Part shown: positions 21,184 to 30,503 of the stretch, piece after piece
Layout: each line of letters begins with the position of its first letter
Position numbering within the stretch: position 1 is the first letter of the stretch
Source of the DNA: Novosphingobium sp. PC22D
GTDB lineage: Bacteria > Pseudomonadota > Alphaproteobacteria > Sphingomonadales > Sphingomonadaceae
Direction: 5' to 3'
Assembly (NCBI RefSeq): GCF_002556635.1
Contig: NZ_MWMO01000003.1
Coordinates: forward strand, 278,908-342,907
Length of the DNA: 64,000 nucleotides
Position numbers and translations under genes: made by a program
Notes under the pieces: generated by a model
Told to the model about the DNA's origin: nothing
The model's database searches: none
Seen by the model: only the letters and a program-made list of their open reading frames with translations

Positions 21184-22646
21184 TGGATTTCTCGCATTCC
21201 CTCAAGCTCATCGCTCCCGAAGAGACGCTGAGCATCGCCGGGCTGGTCCTCCTGCTCGTCGCCGCCTGGGCGGGCGACAAGGCGGCGCGTGCGATCAGCA
21301 TCATTGCCGTGGCGGTGCTCGTCGGCGTTTCCTTCCTCGTCGCGCCGGCGCTGTGCTCGGGCGCGATGGGCCCGGATACGGTCGCTTTCCTCGGCCAGTA
21401 CCGTGCCGATGCCTTCGCCAGCTTCGCCAAGCTGCTGATATACCTCGCGGCGGCCACTTCGTTGATGATCGCGCCGCAGTTCTTCGACCGCTTCAACGCG
21501 ATGCGCGCGGAATATCCGATCCTGGTGCTCTTCGCCGCGCTCGGCATGGGCATCATGGTCTCGGCGACCGATCTCATCACGCTCTACATCGGTCTCGAGC
21601 TCAATTCGCTCGCGGCCTATGTGCTGGCCGCCTTCCTGCGCCCCGATGCGCGCTCGGCCGAAGCGGGCCTGAAGTACTTCGTCCTCGGCGCGCTTGCCTC
21701 GGGCATCCTGCTGTTCGGCATGAGCCTGACATACGGCTTCACCGGCACGACCAACTTCGCCGGGATCAACGCCGCGATTTCGGGCGGGCTTTCGCACGGC
21801 GCGCTGTTCGGCATCGTCTTCATGCTGGCGGGCCTCGCCTTCAAGATCAGCGCGGTTCCGTTCCACATGTGGACGCCCGACGTCTACGAAGGCGCGCCGA
21901 CGCCGGTGACGACGTTCTTCGCCACCGCGCCCAAGGTTGCCGCGCTGGCCTTGACCATGCGCGTCGCGATCGACGCTTTCGGTTCGCAGTCCGACGCCTG
22001 GCGCCAGATCGTGATCTTCGCCTCGCTCGCCTCGATCGTCGTCGGCGCGCTCGGCGCCATCGGGCAGGCGAACATCAAGCGGCTGATGGCCTATTCGTCG
22101 ATCAACAACGTCGGGTTCATGCTGATCGGCCTTGCCGCCGCGACGATGCAGGGCGCCTCGGCCATGCTCGTCTACCTCGCGATCTACGTCGCGATGTCGC
22201 TGGGCGGTTTCATCGCGATCCTGATGATGAAGGACGGGGACGGTGAGCCGGTGGAGGACATCGCGCAGATCGCGGGCCTCTCGCGCACGCGTCCGGGGCT
22301 CTCCGCCGCGCTCGCCATGATCATGTTCAGCCTTGCCGGCATCCCGCCGCTGTTCGGGTTCTGGGGCAAGTTCGTGGTCTTCCAGGCCGCGGTCGAAGCC
22401 GATCTCGTCGCGCTCGCGGCGATCGGTATCGCGGCCTCGGTGATCGGCGCGTTCTATTACCTCAAGATCGTCAAGGTCATGTATTTCGACGAGCCGGTCG
22501 ACGTGATCCGTGGCAAGAGCGACTGGGCGCACCAGTTTCTCCTCGTCGTGACCGCGCTGTTCATTTCTCCGCTCGGCTACCTGCTGACCAAGTGGCTCGG
22601 CGGTCTTGCCGATGCCGCGGCCACGGCGCTCTTCCTCGCCGCTTGA
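21183..22646 (+). CDS. nuoN: NADH-quinone oxidoreductase subunit N
   Basis: A 487-residue third antiporter-like subunit and last nuo gene. Recognisable stretches are LYIGLELNSLAAYVLAAFLR (TM5 Glu), AFKISAVPFHMWTPDVYEGAPTPVT (TM7 Lys, amphipathic turn) and RLMAYSSINNVGFMLIGLA. Its ATG overlaps the nuoM stop. With this gene the operon encodes all fourteen complex I subunits. Confidence 0.97.
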   Translation: MDFSHSLKLIAPEETLSIAGLVLLLVAAWAGDKAARAISIIAVAVLVGVSFLVAPALCSGAMGPDTVAFLGQYRADAFASFAKLLIYLAAATSLMIAPQFFDRFNAMRAEYPILVLFAALGMGIMVSATDLITLYIGLELNSLAAYVLAAFLRPDARSAEAGLKYFVLGALASGILLFGMSLTYGFTGTTNFAGINAAISGGLSHGALFGIVFMLAGLAFKISAVPFHMWTPDVYEGAPTPVTTFFATAPKVAALALTMRVAIDAFGSQSDAWRQIVIFASLASIVVGALGAIGQANIKRLMAYSSINNVGFMLIGLAAATMQGASAMLVYLAIYVAMSLGGFIAILMMKDGDGEPVEDIAQIAGLSRTRPGLSAALAMIMFSLAGIPPLFGFWGKFVVFQAAVEADLVALAAIGIAASVIGAFYYLKIVKVMYFDEPVDVIRGKSDWAHQFLLVVTALFISPLGYLLTKWLGGLADAAATALFLAA

Positions 22647-22684
22647 TCGCCGCGCGTTGATCGTCGCCCCTTGATCGTTGTCGT
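22643..22684 (+). repeat. Three 14-bp imperfect tandem units at the nuoN-birA junction
   Basis: The heptamer TTGATCG recurs at 22643, 22657 and 22671, exactly 14 bases apart, with flanking bases partly conserved. The first unit contains the nuoN TGA stop and the third supplies the TTG start of the biotin ligase gene. Because 14 is not a multiple of three, only the third TTG is in frame with birA. Confidence 0.7.
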
Positions 22685-23387
22685 CGCCGAGACGGGTTCG
22701 ACCAACGCGGACGTGCTCGATCGGCGAGGCGCGGCTGAGCGGTTCGGCGAGGGTGACTGGCTCGTTGCCGATCGCCAGAGCGCCGGCCGCGGTCGCCTGG
22801 CGCGCGAATGGCGGGGCGGCGCCGGCAATTTCATGGGCTCAACCTGCGTTGTGCTGCGGCGGGACGATCCGCCGCCCGCCACGCTTGCGCTGGTTGTGGG
22901 GCTGGCGCTTCATGCGGCGACACGTCCTCTGACCGCTCGCGATACGCGGCTCGTGCTCAAGTGGCCGAACGACCTGCTTATCGACGGCGCCAAGCTTGCG
23001 GGCATTCTGCTCGAGCGCAGCGACGATCGGGTGGTGATCGGCGTGGGCGTCAACCTCGCCGTCGCCCCGCCGGTCGCGGACCGGGCCATCGCGTCGCTCG
23101 CAAGGGCAGGGCAGGCCCCCGACCGCGACGCCTTTGCCGAGACGCTCGCGGCCTCGTTTTCCAAAGAACTGGCGCGCTGGCGCACGGTGGGCCTTGCCGC
23201 GACCCTGCGCGGGTGGCAGGAGGCGGCGCACCCGATCGGAACACGCCTGAGCGTTGCGCCGCCGGGCGAGCCGACCCTGACCGGCAAATTCGCGGGGCTC
23301 GATGATCAGGGCAACCTTCGCTTGCGCATCGGCGCGGGCGTGCGCACCATTCAGGCGGGCGACGTCGCGCTCGTCGCGGGGGTCTAG
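22671..23387 (+). CDS. birA: Biotin--[acetyl-CoA-carboxylase] ligase (monofunctional)
   Basis: A 238-residue biotin protein ligase, which makes biotinyl-AMP and attaches biotin to the AccB carrier of acetyl-CoA carboxylase. The signature is SAGRGRLAREW with GRGR at 39-42, followed by LKWPNDLLIDGAKLAGIL containing the catalytic lysine. There is no N-terminal DNA-binding domain, so unlike E. coli BirA it should not repress bio genes. The start is TTG at 22671. It is in the transcription unit extending from nuoN to coaX. Confidence 0.93.
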   Translation: MIVVVAETGSTNADVLDRRGAAERFGEGDWLVADRQSAGRGRLAREWRGGAGNFMGSTCVVLRRDDPPPATLALVVGLALHAATRPLTARDTRLVLKWPNDLLIDGAKLAGILLERSDDRVVIGVGVNLAVAPPVADRAIASLARAGQAPDRDAFAETLAASFSKELARWRTVGLAATLRGWQEAAHPIGTRLSVAPPGEPTLTGKFAGLDDQGNLRLRIGAGVRTIQAGDVALVAGV

Positions 23388-23405
23388 GAAAGGATCGCCA
23401 AGTTC

Positions 23406-24182
23406 ATGCTGCTTGCCATTGATGCCGGCAACACCAACGTCGTTTTCGCGCTTTTCGAAGGGCGCAAGATCATCGGCCGCTGGCGTATCGCCACCGATGC
23501 CCGGCGCACCGGGGACGAATACGCGGTCTGGCTGATGCAGCTTCTCGCGATCCGTGGCGTCGAACCCCGCCAGGTCACGCAAGTCATCATCTCGACCGTG
23601 GTGCCGCGCGCGCTGCACAATATCGGCGTGCTGTGCCGCAACTACTTCGGCATCGAACCGCTCGTCGCGGGCCAGGGAGCCGCTGACTATGCGATCGACA
23701 TCGACGTCGACGAGCCGCGCTCGCTCGGCGCAGACCGGGCGGTGAACGCGGTCGCGGCGCACGCCAAGTATCCCGGCGACCTGATCCTCGTCGATTTCGG
23801 CACGGCGACGACCTTCGATGCAATCGACTTCAACGGCGCGTACAAGGGCGGGATCATCGCGCCGGGCATCAATCTTTCGCTCGACGCGCTCGTCGGCAAC
23901 ACGGCCATGCTGCCCCGCATCGCGATCGACGTGCCCCAGACCACGAGCGTGATCGGCCGCAATACCGAGGACCAGATGCTGATCGGCGTCTTCTGGGGCT
24001 ATGTGGCGATGATGGAAGGCTTGATCGCTCGAATGCGCGCCGAGATCGGCCGTCCCGCGAAAGTGGTCGCGACGGGCGGGCTCGCGGTGCTCTTCGACGA
24101 GGCGGTCGACTTTTTCGATGCCGTCGATCCCGATCTCACGATCGAGGGCCTCGCCATCCTGGCGGAGCGTGCCGCATCGTGA
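23406..24182 (+). CDS. coaX: Type III pantothenate kinase
   Basis: A 258-residue enzyme that phosphorylates pantothenate with ATP, the first step of coenzyme A synthesis. ASKHA-fold motifs are visible: [17 protein letters not shown] (phosphate-1 motif, D6), [27 protein letters not shown] and a late VATGGLA. Type III enzymes are not feedback-inhibited by CoA. The nuo-birA-coaX-rnj order is common in alphaproteobacteria. Its stop overlaps the rnj GTG. Confidence 0.96.
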   Translation: MLLAIDAGNTNVVFALFEGRKIIGRWRIATDARRTGDEYAVWLMQLLAIRGVEPRQVTQVIISTVVPRALHNIGVLCRNYFGIEPLVAGQGAADYAIDIDVDEPRSLGADRAVNAVAAHAKYPGDLILVDFGTATTFDAIDFNGAYKGGIIAPGINLSLDALVGNTAMLPRIAIDVPQTTSVIGRNTEDQMLIGVFWGYVAMMEGLIARMRAEIGRPAKVVATGGLAVLFDEAVDFFDAVDPDLTIEGLAILAERAAS

Positions 24183-25810
24183 AGCCCGGTAACGAACTGC
24201 TTTTCTGCGCGCTCGGCGGATCGGGCGAGATCGGCATGAACGTCAATCTCTACGGTTCGCAGGGCAAGTGGCTGATGGTCGATCTCGGCATGAGCTTCAG
24301 CGGCGCCGAATATCCGGGCGTGGACCTCGTCTTCGCCGATCTCGAATTCATCGAGGAACGCTGCGACGACCTGCTCGGCATCGTGCTGACCCACGCGCAC
24401 GAGGATCACATCGGCGCGGTTCCCTATTTCGCCGAGGCGCTCGGCGTTCCGCTCTACGCCACGCCGTTCACGGCGAAGCTGGTGGCCGCCAAGCTCGACG
24501 AAGCCGGGCTGACCGGCGACGTCGAACTGATCGTGGTGGATGACCTCGAGACCTTCACGCTCGGACCCTTCGGCATCCGCTACGTTCCGCTCGCGCACTC
24601 GATCGCCGAGGGCAACGCGCTGCTGATCGAGACCCCGCACGGCCGAATCTTCCACACCGGCGACTGGAAGCTCGATGAAGACCCGCAGATCGGCACGCCG
24701 ACCACGGCGGAGGAGCTGACCGAGATCGGCGACGCGGGCGTGCTCGGCCTCGTGTGCGATTCGACTAATGTCTTCAATCCCGAGCCATCGGGATCGGAAG
24801 GAGCCGTGTTCGAGGGCCTGCTCGACGAAGTGCGCAAGCATACCGGCAAGCGCGTGCTGGTGACGACGTTCGCCTCGAACGTGGCGCGCCTGCAGACGCT
24901 CGGTGAGGTCGCCCGGGCGACCAATCGGACGCTGTGCGTCGCGGGGCGCTCGCTCGACCGGATCATTGAGGCGGCGCAGGCAAGCGGCTATCTTGAGAAC
25001 TTCCCCGAAACGGTGGATTTCGACACGGCCATGGACTTGCCGCGCGGCGGACTCCTCGTCGTCGCGACGGGCGGGCAGGGCGAACCACGCGCGGCGCTGG
25101 CCCGGATCGCGGACGATTCGCACCCGATCAAGCTAGACGAGGGCGACGTGGTGCTGTTCTCCTCGCGCCAGATCCCCGGCAACGAGATCGCGATCGGCAA
25201 GATCCAGAACCAGCTCGCCGATCGCGGCATCCGCGTCGTGACCGATCGGCAGAGCATGATCCATGTCTCCGGCCATCCCGGACGTCCCGAGCTCGAGGCG
25301 CTTTACGGGTGGCTGCGGCCCGAAATTCTCGTCCCGGTGCACGGCGAGATTCGCCACATGCGCGAGCAGGCCGCGCTGGGTCTCGCGAGCGGCATTCCGC
25401 AGGCGGTGTTCCAGAAGAACGGCGATCTGGTGCGGCTCGCTCCCGGTCTGCCGGGCAAGATCGCCGAAGTGCGCGCCGGCCGGCTCGTCCTCGACGGAAC
25501 CGAGATCGTTCCGGCGAACGGGGAATCGATCGTCCAGCGCCGGCGCATCGCCTATAACGGCCTCGTCTCGGTAGCTTTTGACCTTTCGGGCGTGGTCGAT
25601 ATCCGCGTTTCGGGCCTGCCGCTCGAAGACGATGCCGAGGAATTCGTCGAGGAAGCGGCGGCCGACGTCGCCGAGGCGGTCGCCCGCAAGCGTCACGAGG
25701 GCCGCGAGGCGATCCTCGAGGCCGCCCGCCTCGCGGCGCGGCGCGCGGCGGTGCGCTGGACGGGCAAGCGACCGCAGGTCCACGTCCTGTGTCTCGAAGA
25801 TCTGGATTGA
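24179..25810 (+). CDS. rnj: Ribonuclease J
   Basis: A 543-residue metallo-beta-lactamase/beta-CASP exo- and endoribonuclease that matures and decays RNA in bacteria of this class. The zinc motif [10 protein letters not shown] gives H72, H74, D76 and H77. Later metal and beta-CASP motifs are [18 protein letters not shown], the SGHPGRPEL box and [11 protein letters not shown]. The GTG start overlaps coaX by four bases. The C-terminal about 100 residues form the family's extra domain, with a helical, Ala/Arg-rich stretch. Confidence 0.95.
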   Translation: MKPGNELLFCALGGSGEIGMNVNLYGSQGKWLMVDLGMSFSGAEYPGVDLVFADLEFIEERCDDLLGIVLTHAHEDHIGAVPYFAEALGVPLYATPFTAKLVAAKLDEAGLTGDVELIVVDDLETFTLGPFGIRYVPLAHSIAEGNALLIETPHGRIFHTGDWKLDEDPQIGTPTTAEELTEIGDAGVLGLVCDSTNVFNPEPSGSEGAVFEGLLDEVRKHTGKRVLVTTFASNVARLQTLGEVARATNRTLCVAGRSLDRIIEAAQASGYLENFPETVDFDTAMDLPRGGLLVVATGGQGEPRAALARIADDSHPIKLDEGDVVLFSSRQIPGNEIAIGKIQNQLADRGIRVVTDRQSMIHVSGHPGRPELEALYGWLRPEILVPVHGEIRHMREQAALGLASGIPQAVFQKNGDLVRLAPGLPGKIAEVRAGRLVLDGTEIVPANGESIVQRRRIAYNGLVSVAFDLSGVVDIRVSGLPLEDDAEEFVEEAAADVAEAVARKRHEGREAILEAARLAARRAAVRWTGKRPQVHVLCLEDLD

Positions 25811-25816
25811 TTCGTC

Positions 25817-26107
25817 ATGGAAGTGTCGTCCGCCATCGCCATCTTCGCCCTGATCTGGGTGGTCAGCGCCTTCGCCGTCCTGCCGATCGGGTTGCGCACG
25901 CCGGACGAGGTCGAAGGCCACCAGGTCGAGAAGGGCCAGGCCGACAGCGCGCCGGTCAATTTCCGGCCTGGTCTCGTGGTGATGCGGGCGACGGTGGTCG
26001 CGGTGATCCTGTTCGCCCTGTTCTACGCGAACTACGTCTTTGGCTGGATTGAGGTCGACGATCTCAACTTCTTCGGCCGCCCGCCCGGCTTCGTCGACCG
26101 CACCTGA
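25817..26107 (+). CDS. DUF1467 family small membrane protein
   Basis: A 96-residue protein with two transmembrane helices (about residues 5-25 and 54-76) and the conserved VLPIGLRTPDEVEG after the first helix, which matches the alphaproteobacterial DUF1467 family. Function unknown. It lies seven bp after rnj and ends immediately before the convergent coiled-coil gene, closing the nuo-rnj unit. Confidence 0.85.
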   Translation: MEVSSAIAIFALIWVVSAFAVLPIGLRTPDEVEGHQVEKGQADSAPVNFRPGLVVMRATVVAVILFALFYANYVFGWIEVDDLNFFGRPPGFVDRT

Positions 26108-28822
26108 TCAGCCGCGCAGGCGCTCGATGCCCTGCGCGAGCGCGACGTAGAGCTTGCCCATGTCCGAGGACAGCAGGGTCACACCCAGCGCATTGCCGTC
26201 GCGGGTCGACAGGATCTGGCGCAGGATCGCTTCGAAATCATGGATGTAGCGGCTGACGTGGGCGCGGAATTCGTCGTCGTTCTCGAAGGCCTGCTGCACG
26301 CGGCGCACTTCGCCCGAGTCGAGCAGGCTGACCGCACGGCGGGTGAAGATGCCGCGATCACCGCGCAGGTAGGCGGCCCAGGCCGTGTCCGAGACATCGG
26401 TCGAGAGCGCCTTGGCAATGTCGATCGCGTTGGAATTGAGCGATTCGGTGAGCAGCGCAACTCGGCGCGCGAAGTCGTTGTCGACCTGCTCCTCGGCCCG
26501 CTGGCGGGCATGCGACACGCGGTTCTCGAGATTGGCGACGAGTTCGTTGACCTTGGCGAGCTGGTCGCGAAGCTGGATCGCGGCCTCGCGTCCGACACCC
26601 GAGGCATGCGCGGCGGCCTGCTCCAGTCGTCCCGTCGCTTCGGCCGCACTCTGGCGGACGGCACGTTCGAGCGCGCTTGAGGTGTCCTCGCCGAGGCGTT
26701 CGGCGATCTCCACGACCTTGCGGGCGGCATCGGTTTCAAGCGCTTGCACGGTATCCTTGGCCGAGTTCGCCAGTTTCTCGATCGCCGCCGCCAGTACGTT
26801 CCGCGCGGCATCCGCTGCTTCGCGGGTGCGCGCGTCGAGATCGCCAACGCTCTTGGTCAGCGCTTCGAGGAGCCGGCGCTGCTCGTCGCTCTGCCCGGTA
26901 AGCTTCGCGTGGTTGGAATCGAGTTCGTCGCCGATCGAACGGATGCGTGCCTCTGTTTCCTCGACGGTGCCGGACAAGCGCTCCTGGCTATCGACGACCC
27001 TGCCGACGGCGGCCTGCAGGTCCGAAACCGATTCCGAGGCGCGCGCGAGCCTGTCCTCGGAGACGGCGATCGCTTCGGGCAGGTCCTTGCTTGCGCTGTT
27101 CGCGCTCGCCTGAATCAGTTCGAGCAGGCGCACGGCGGCATCGGTCAGCCGCTCAACCTCGCCGTCGGTGGCGGCGAGCGACGCGCGGCTCGCGGTAAGG
27201 CGCTGCCCAATCGCCTCGAGACTGCGTTCGAGCGACTGTTCGAGAGCACTGCCGCTTTGCGCGACTTCGCCCAGCCTCGCGGCGTGGTGCTCCAGTTCCT
27301 CGGTGATCCGACCCGAACTTTCGCGCAGGGCCTCCGTGTCGCGGGCCTGCGCCTCGCGGTGGAGGGTGAGCTTGCGATCGAGTTCGGCGAGCATGCCATC
27401 GAGCCGCTCGACGCTCTCGGCATGGGCGAGGGTCAGGCGATCGCGCCGGGCGGCGAGGTCATCGGCCGATCGCCGCGCCTGCTCGTCGATTTCCGAACCG
27501 AGCCGGGTATGGAGCGCGCGGATTTCGTCGGCGAGCCCGCGCTGCGCGGTGTCGAAGGCTTCGCGGCGCTCGGACATCAGGCCGTCGAGCTTCGCGATAT
27601 CCCGCTCCAGCCCGGCGACTCGCTCGGCGAACTGCCGTTCGGCTCCGCTTTCGGTTTCGCGCAGGCCATGGGCAATACGTTCGCTTTCGGTCTCGACCGT
27701 TTGGAGGCCGCGGCGCCAGCTCTCGAGCAGGCGATCCTGGCGCTCGACCAGCGCGCGCGCGACGCCGTCCCCTTCGTCGCGCAGGGCGGCAAGGCGCGTG
27801 CGCAGCGAGGCGAGGCTCTCCGCCTCGTGTCCGTCGAGATGCGCGCGCGTGTCCTCAACTTCGCGGCGCAGCGCGTCGGCGCGCGAGCGGATCGCGGCCA
27901 GCGCATCGATTTCGTGCTTGTCGAGTTCTAGCCGCATCGCCTCGCCGCGTTCCGCAAGAGCGTCGAAACGCTGCCCGGCGGCGCTCTCGATCGCATCGCA
28001 TTGCCGCGACAGCTCGGACAACGCGCTCTCGATGCGCTCACGCAGGGTCGAGACCTGCGCCTCGCTTTCGCTGCCGAGGTCCTTGAGTTGCCTGAAGCCG
28101 CCGATCAGCTCTTCGAGCTGCGATTGCGCCGAGCGGCCGGCGTTGCCGATGTTGTTGGTGACGTCCTTGGCCGAGCTGGCGATGACCGGAAGCTGGCCGC
28201 GCAGCTTGTCCATGTTCTCGAGCGCGGTCCGGCTCACGTTCGAGATCGTGTCGACGCGGGCGCCATTGTCGCGAATGAGGCTTTCGAGTCGCCCGGCATT
28301 CTCGCTCAGTCGCTCGCTGGCGAGTCGGCCCAGGGTCTCGAGATCGCGCGACTGCGACGCCAGGAATTCGCGCGCGAGGCTGAGTTCGCGGTTCACCGTG
28401 ACGAGGCGGCGTTCGAGATCGGCCGACTCGCGCGCGAGGAGGCTGGCCGCGTGGCCGAAACGGCGGGTCTCGCGCCAGCTCGTGCGCATCGCGAGCAGCC
28501 ACAGCACCGCGATGAGCAGCACCGGGATCGCCCACTCGGCAACAAGGCTGCTGATCCGGTCGGGCGCGGGCGAGGCCCCAAGCTCGCGATGGTGGGCCCA
28601 GATGAAATAGCCGGTCCAGCCGGCCGCGACGAGAATGCCCAACGCCGCGGCGACAAGCCCGAACCTGTCGGTCTCGCGCGCGCCGAAATCGCCGCCGGCC
28701 TCGCTCTCGACCCAGGGCGCGGCCTCCTCGTCGAACGTGTCTAGCGGCCCTTCGGACGCGCTGGAATCGGGGTTCTTGTCCCCGTCCGACCCGCCGAAGG
28801 ATATGATACGCGTTTCCCCCAT
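26108..28822 (-). CDS. Membrane-anchored giant coiled-coil protein, possible polar organiser
   Basis: 904 residues. An acidic N-terminal about 50 residues precedes two transmembrane segments (about 54-76 and 97-112). About 670 residues of nearly uninterrupted coiled coil follow, rich in Ala, Arg, Glu, Leu and Ser. A compact C-terminal domain contains WAAYLRGDRGIFTRRAVSLL and GVTLLSSDMGKLYVALAQ. This layout (two N-terminal helices plus a long cytoplasmic coil) resembles Caulobacter TipN, a cell-pole landmark, but homology cannot be shown here. The ATG at 28822 is preferred to one at 28897, which would run through the divergent promoter region. A CtrA-like box lies just upstream. Confidence 0.75.
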   Translation of the reverse strand: MGETRIISFGGSDGDKNPDSSASEGPLDTFDEEAAPWVESEAGGDFGARETDRFGLVAAALGILVAAGWTGYFIWAHHRELGASPAPDRISSLVAEWAIPVLLIAVLWLLAMRTSWRETRRFGHAASLLARESADLERRLVTVNRELSLAREFLASQSRDLETLGRLASERLSENAGRLESLIRDNGARVDTISNVSRTALENMDKLRGQLPVIASSAKDVTNNIGNAGRSAQSQLEELIGGFRQLKDLGSESEAQVSTLRERIESALSELSRQCDAIESAAGQRFDALAERGEAMRLELDKHEIDALAAIRSRADALRREVEDTRAHLDGHEAESLASLRTRLAALRDEGDGVARALVERQDRLLESWRRGLQTVETESERIAHGLRETESGAERQFAERVAGLERDIAKLDGLMSERREAFDTAQRGLADEIRALHTRLGSEIDEQARRSADDLAARRDRLTLAHAESVERLDGMLAELDRKLTLHREAQARDTEALRESSGRITEELEHHAARLGEVAQSGSALEQSLERSLEAIGQRLTASRASLAATDGEVERLTDAAVRLLELIQASANSASKDLPEAIAVSEDRLARASESVSDLQAAVGRVVDSQERLSGTVEETEARIRSIGDELDSNHAKLTGQSDEQRRLLEALTKSVGDLDARTREAADAARNVLAAAIEKLANSAKDTVQALETDAARKVVEIAERLGEDTSSALERAVRQSAAEATGRLEQAAAHASGVGREAAIQLRDQLAKVNELVANLENRVSHARQRAEEQVDNDFARRVALLTESLNSNAIDIAKALSTDVSDTAWAAYLRGDRGIFTRRAVSLLDSGEVRRVQQAFENDDEFRAHVSRYIHDFEAILRQILSTRDGNALGVTLLSSDMGKLYVALAQGIERLRG

Positions 28823-28855
28823 GATCGCAGGAGGATAGCACGACTGGGAGGGCGA

Positions 28856-28871
28856 TAAACCCCGGTTTAAC
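28856..28871 (+). promoter_or_regulatory. Candidate CtrA-binding box in a divergent promoter
   Basis: TAAA-N7-TTAAC fits the alphaproteobacterial CtrA consensus TTAA-N7-TTAAC with one mismatch. It also contains an inverted repeat TAAACC-CC-GGTTTA (28856-28869). It lies between the divergent starts of the coiled-coil protein and the Hpt-like gene, so it could serve both. Confidence 0.5.
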
Positions 28872-28886
28872 CCCTCATCCACTACC

Positions 28887-29198
28887 ATGTGCGGCATGGC
28901 TCAGGATGCAGGCGCCCTCGATGTGACACTTGCCGCGGCGGCCGGCGAGGACCGGCAGCTTTACGAGGAATTGCGCGAGGCATTCCGCGAGAGCGTCGCG
29001 CGGCAAGTCGATCTGCTCTCGCGATCGCGGTGCGACGGCAACTGGACGGTCTCGGCGATGCGCCTCAAGGGACTCGCCGCCAGCTTCCATGTCGATCCGC
29101 TTCATGAACTCGCCGAGCGTGCGCTGGAAGCCGCGCCGGGCGAGCCGACGGTCGTTCGCGCGCTTGCCCAATGGCTTGCGGAGTTTTCCGAGGTCTAG
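28887..29198 (+). CDS. Histidine-phosphotransfer (Hpt)-like protein without the phospho-histidine
   Basis: A 103-residue helical protein. Residues 24-81 follow the Hpt pattern: a helix YEELREAFRESVARQVDLL, then NWTVSAMRLKGLAASF, then LHELAERALEAA. In true Hpt domains the helix reads A-H-x-L-K-G; here the histidine position is M58 (codon 29058-29060) while R-L-K-G is kept. It therefore should not carry phosphate. A shorter start at 28896 is possible. It faces the coiled-coil gene and heads a plus-strand block ending in a kinase-like gene that has also lost its histidine. Confidence 0.7.
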   Translation: MCGMAQDAGALDVTLAAAAGEDRQLYEELREAFRESVARQVDLLSRSRCDGNWTVSAMRLKGLAASFHVDPLHELAERALEAAPGEPTVVRALAQWLAEFSEV

Positions 29199-29289
29199 GT
29201 CGATGTGCCGCTTGGCAATCCTTCGTCAGCGGGTCTAAGCAGCCCCCGAAGCTGCCCGGAGTAGCGCGCTGCGCATCGCCGTAATCTCG

Positions 29290-30468
29290 ATGACCGAACC
29301 GGTCGGCGCCGGCACCTCGGTGCCGCGGGCCAGTCTACGCGTGGCCGGGCTCTCGCTCGGCCATCACCAGATCGTCGCGGCTGACGCCTTGTCGTGCAAC
29401 CGCGTGATCTGCATCGCGCGCGGCACTTCGCCCGAGCTGATCGACATCCAGCACGCCGCCGAAGATGCGGGGATGCAGTTCCACGTCATGGCCTCGCCGC
29501 AGCAGATGGCGGGTCTCGTCAGCGCCGCGGACGACGTTTTCGTGTTCGCGGAAGGTCTTCTGGTCGAGCCTTCGGCACTGGTATCGCTGCTCGAAAATGG
29601 CCCGGCGGTGCTGGTCCAGCCCGTCGAGACCGGACTTGGCGCAGGCTTCGAGCGGATCGACATCAACAATGCCTCGGCGGGAGCCCTGCGCATCCCTGGA
29701 CGGTTGATCGACCAGCTTCACCAGTTGCCGCATGACTGCGAAGCGGCTTCCGCTCTGACGCGTATCGCGCTGCAATCGGGTATTCCCATTCGCGAGGTTC
29801 CGATTGCCGACCGCACCTCCACGCGCTGGGCGATGATCCGTACCGACAGCGAGGCCCTCACCTTCGAGCACGAGTGGCTGCGGGTCGGGCTGCGCGGAAC
29901 GGGCGGTCATTCGCTGGGCGGGGCGCTGGCGCGCGCGGGCGTGCTCACCTTCGGATCGTCGATGCTCAACGCCGGCAAGGCGAGCACGATGCTCTGGCTG
30001 ACCGCCATCGCCGGATTGCTGATCGCCGGCGGGCTCGCCTGGTTCGAACTCTACGCGCTGGCTTTCGTGATATGCGGTGCGTCCTGGCTGTTCGTCGAGG
30101 TCGGTACCATCCTGCGCTGGGCGGAGCGGCGCGCGCTGGGCATCACCTCGCCAGCGATCACCCGGGGCGAGACGCTGGGATGGCTCGTCGACGTCGTCTT
30201 CGCCGGGCTGCTGATCGGCGCCTGGCAGGCCCAGGTCATCGGCGCGATGGCACACGCGATCTTCGCGCCAGTGATGCTGATGCTGCTGTTGCGTCTGGTG
30301 CGGCGTCTGTTCGATCCGCGCATCGCCGCCTGGGTCTCGGACCGCGCCATGCTCGCGCTGATCCTGTGCGTCGCCTCGGCGGCCGGAATGATCGCGCCGG
30401 TGGTGCAGTCGCTGTGTGTCGTGCTGGCGGTGGCGGGGCTTGTCATTCCGCCCAGGTTTCACGGATAA
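29290..30468 (+). CDS. Membrane protein with nucleotidyltransferase-like N-terminal domain
   Basis: 392 residues, not a named family to me. Residues about 14-175 look like a worn-down sugar-nucleotidyltransferase Rossmann fold: LRVAGLSLGHHQIVAA at the start and DDVFVFAEGLLVEPSAL in the place of the usual catalytic aspartate strand. No GxGxR signature or metal aspartates are evident. From residue about 234 on there are some six or seven transmembrane helices. I found no CDP-alcohol phosphatidyltransferase motif in them. It lies between the Hpt-like gene (91 bp gap) and the helical protein gene. Confidence 0.6.
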   Translation: MTEPVGAGTSVPRASLRVAGLSLGHHQIVAADALSCNRVICIARGTSPELIDIQHAAEDAGMQFHVMASPQQMAGLVSAADDVFVFAEGLLVEPSALVSLLENGPAVLVQPVETGLGAGFERIDINNASAGALRIPGRLIDQLHQLPHDCEAASALTRIALQSGIPIREVPIADRTSTRWAMIRTDSEALTFEHEWLRVGLRGTGGHSLGGALARAGVLTFGSSMLNAGKASTMLWLTAIAGLLIAGGLAWFELYALAFVICGASWLFVEVGTILRWAERRALGITSPAITRGETLGWLVDVVFAGLLIGAWQAQVIGAMAHAIFAPVMLMLLLRLVRRLFDPRIAAWVSDRAMLALILCVASAAGMIAPVVQSLCVVLAVAGLVIPPRFHG

Positions 30469-30480
30469 CCCTGATTTAAC
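30465..30480 (+). promoter_or_regulatory. Second candidate CtrA-binding box
   Basis: ATAA-N7-TTAAC, one mismatch from TTAA-N7-TTAAC, sits 24 bases before the ATG of the helical protein that precedes the kinase-like gene. Its first half overlaps the stop codon of the upstream gene. Confidence 0.5.
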
Positions 30481-30503
30481 CAAGCCGGGGCTAGATCGGG
30501 GTC

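Noticed and set aside
29290..30468. CDP-alcohol phosphatidyltransferase in the membrane half
   Set aside because: The family motif D-G-x2-A-R-x8-G-x3-D-x3-D is not present.
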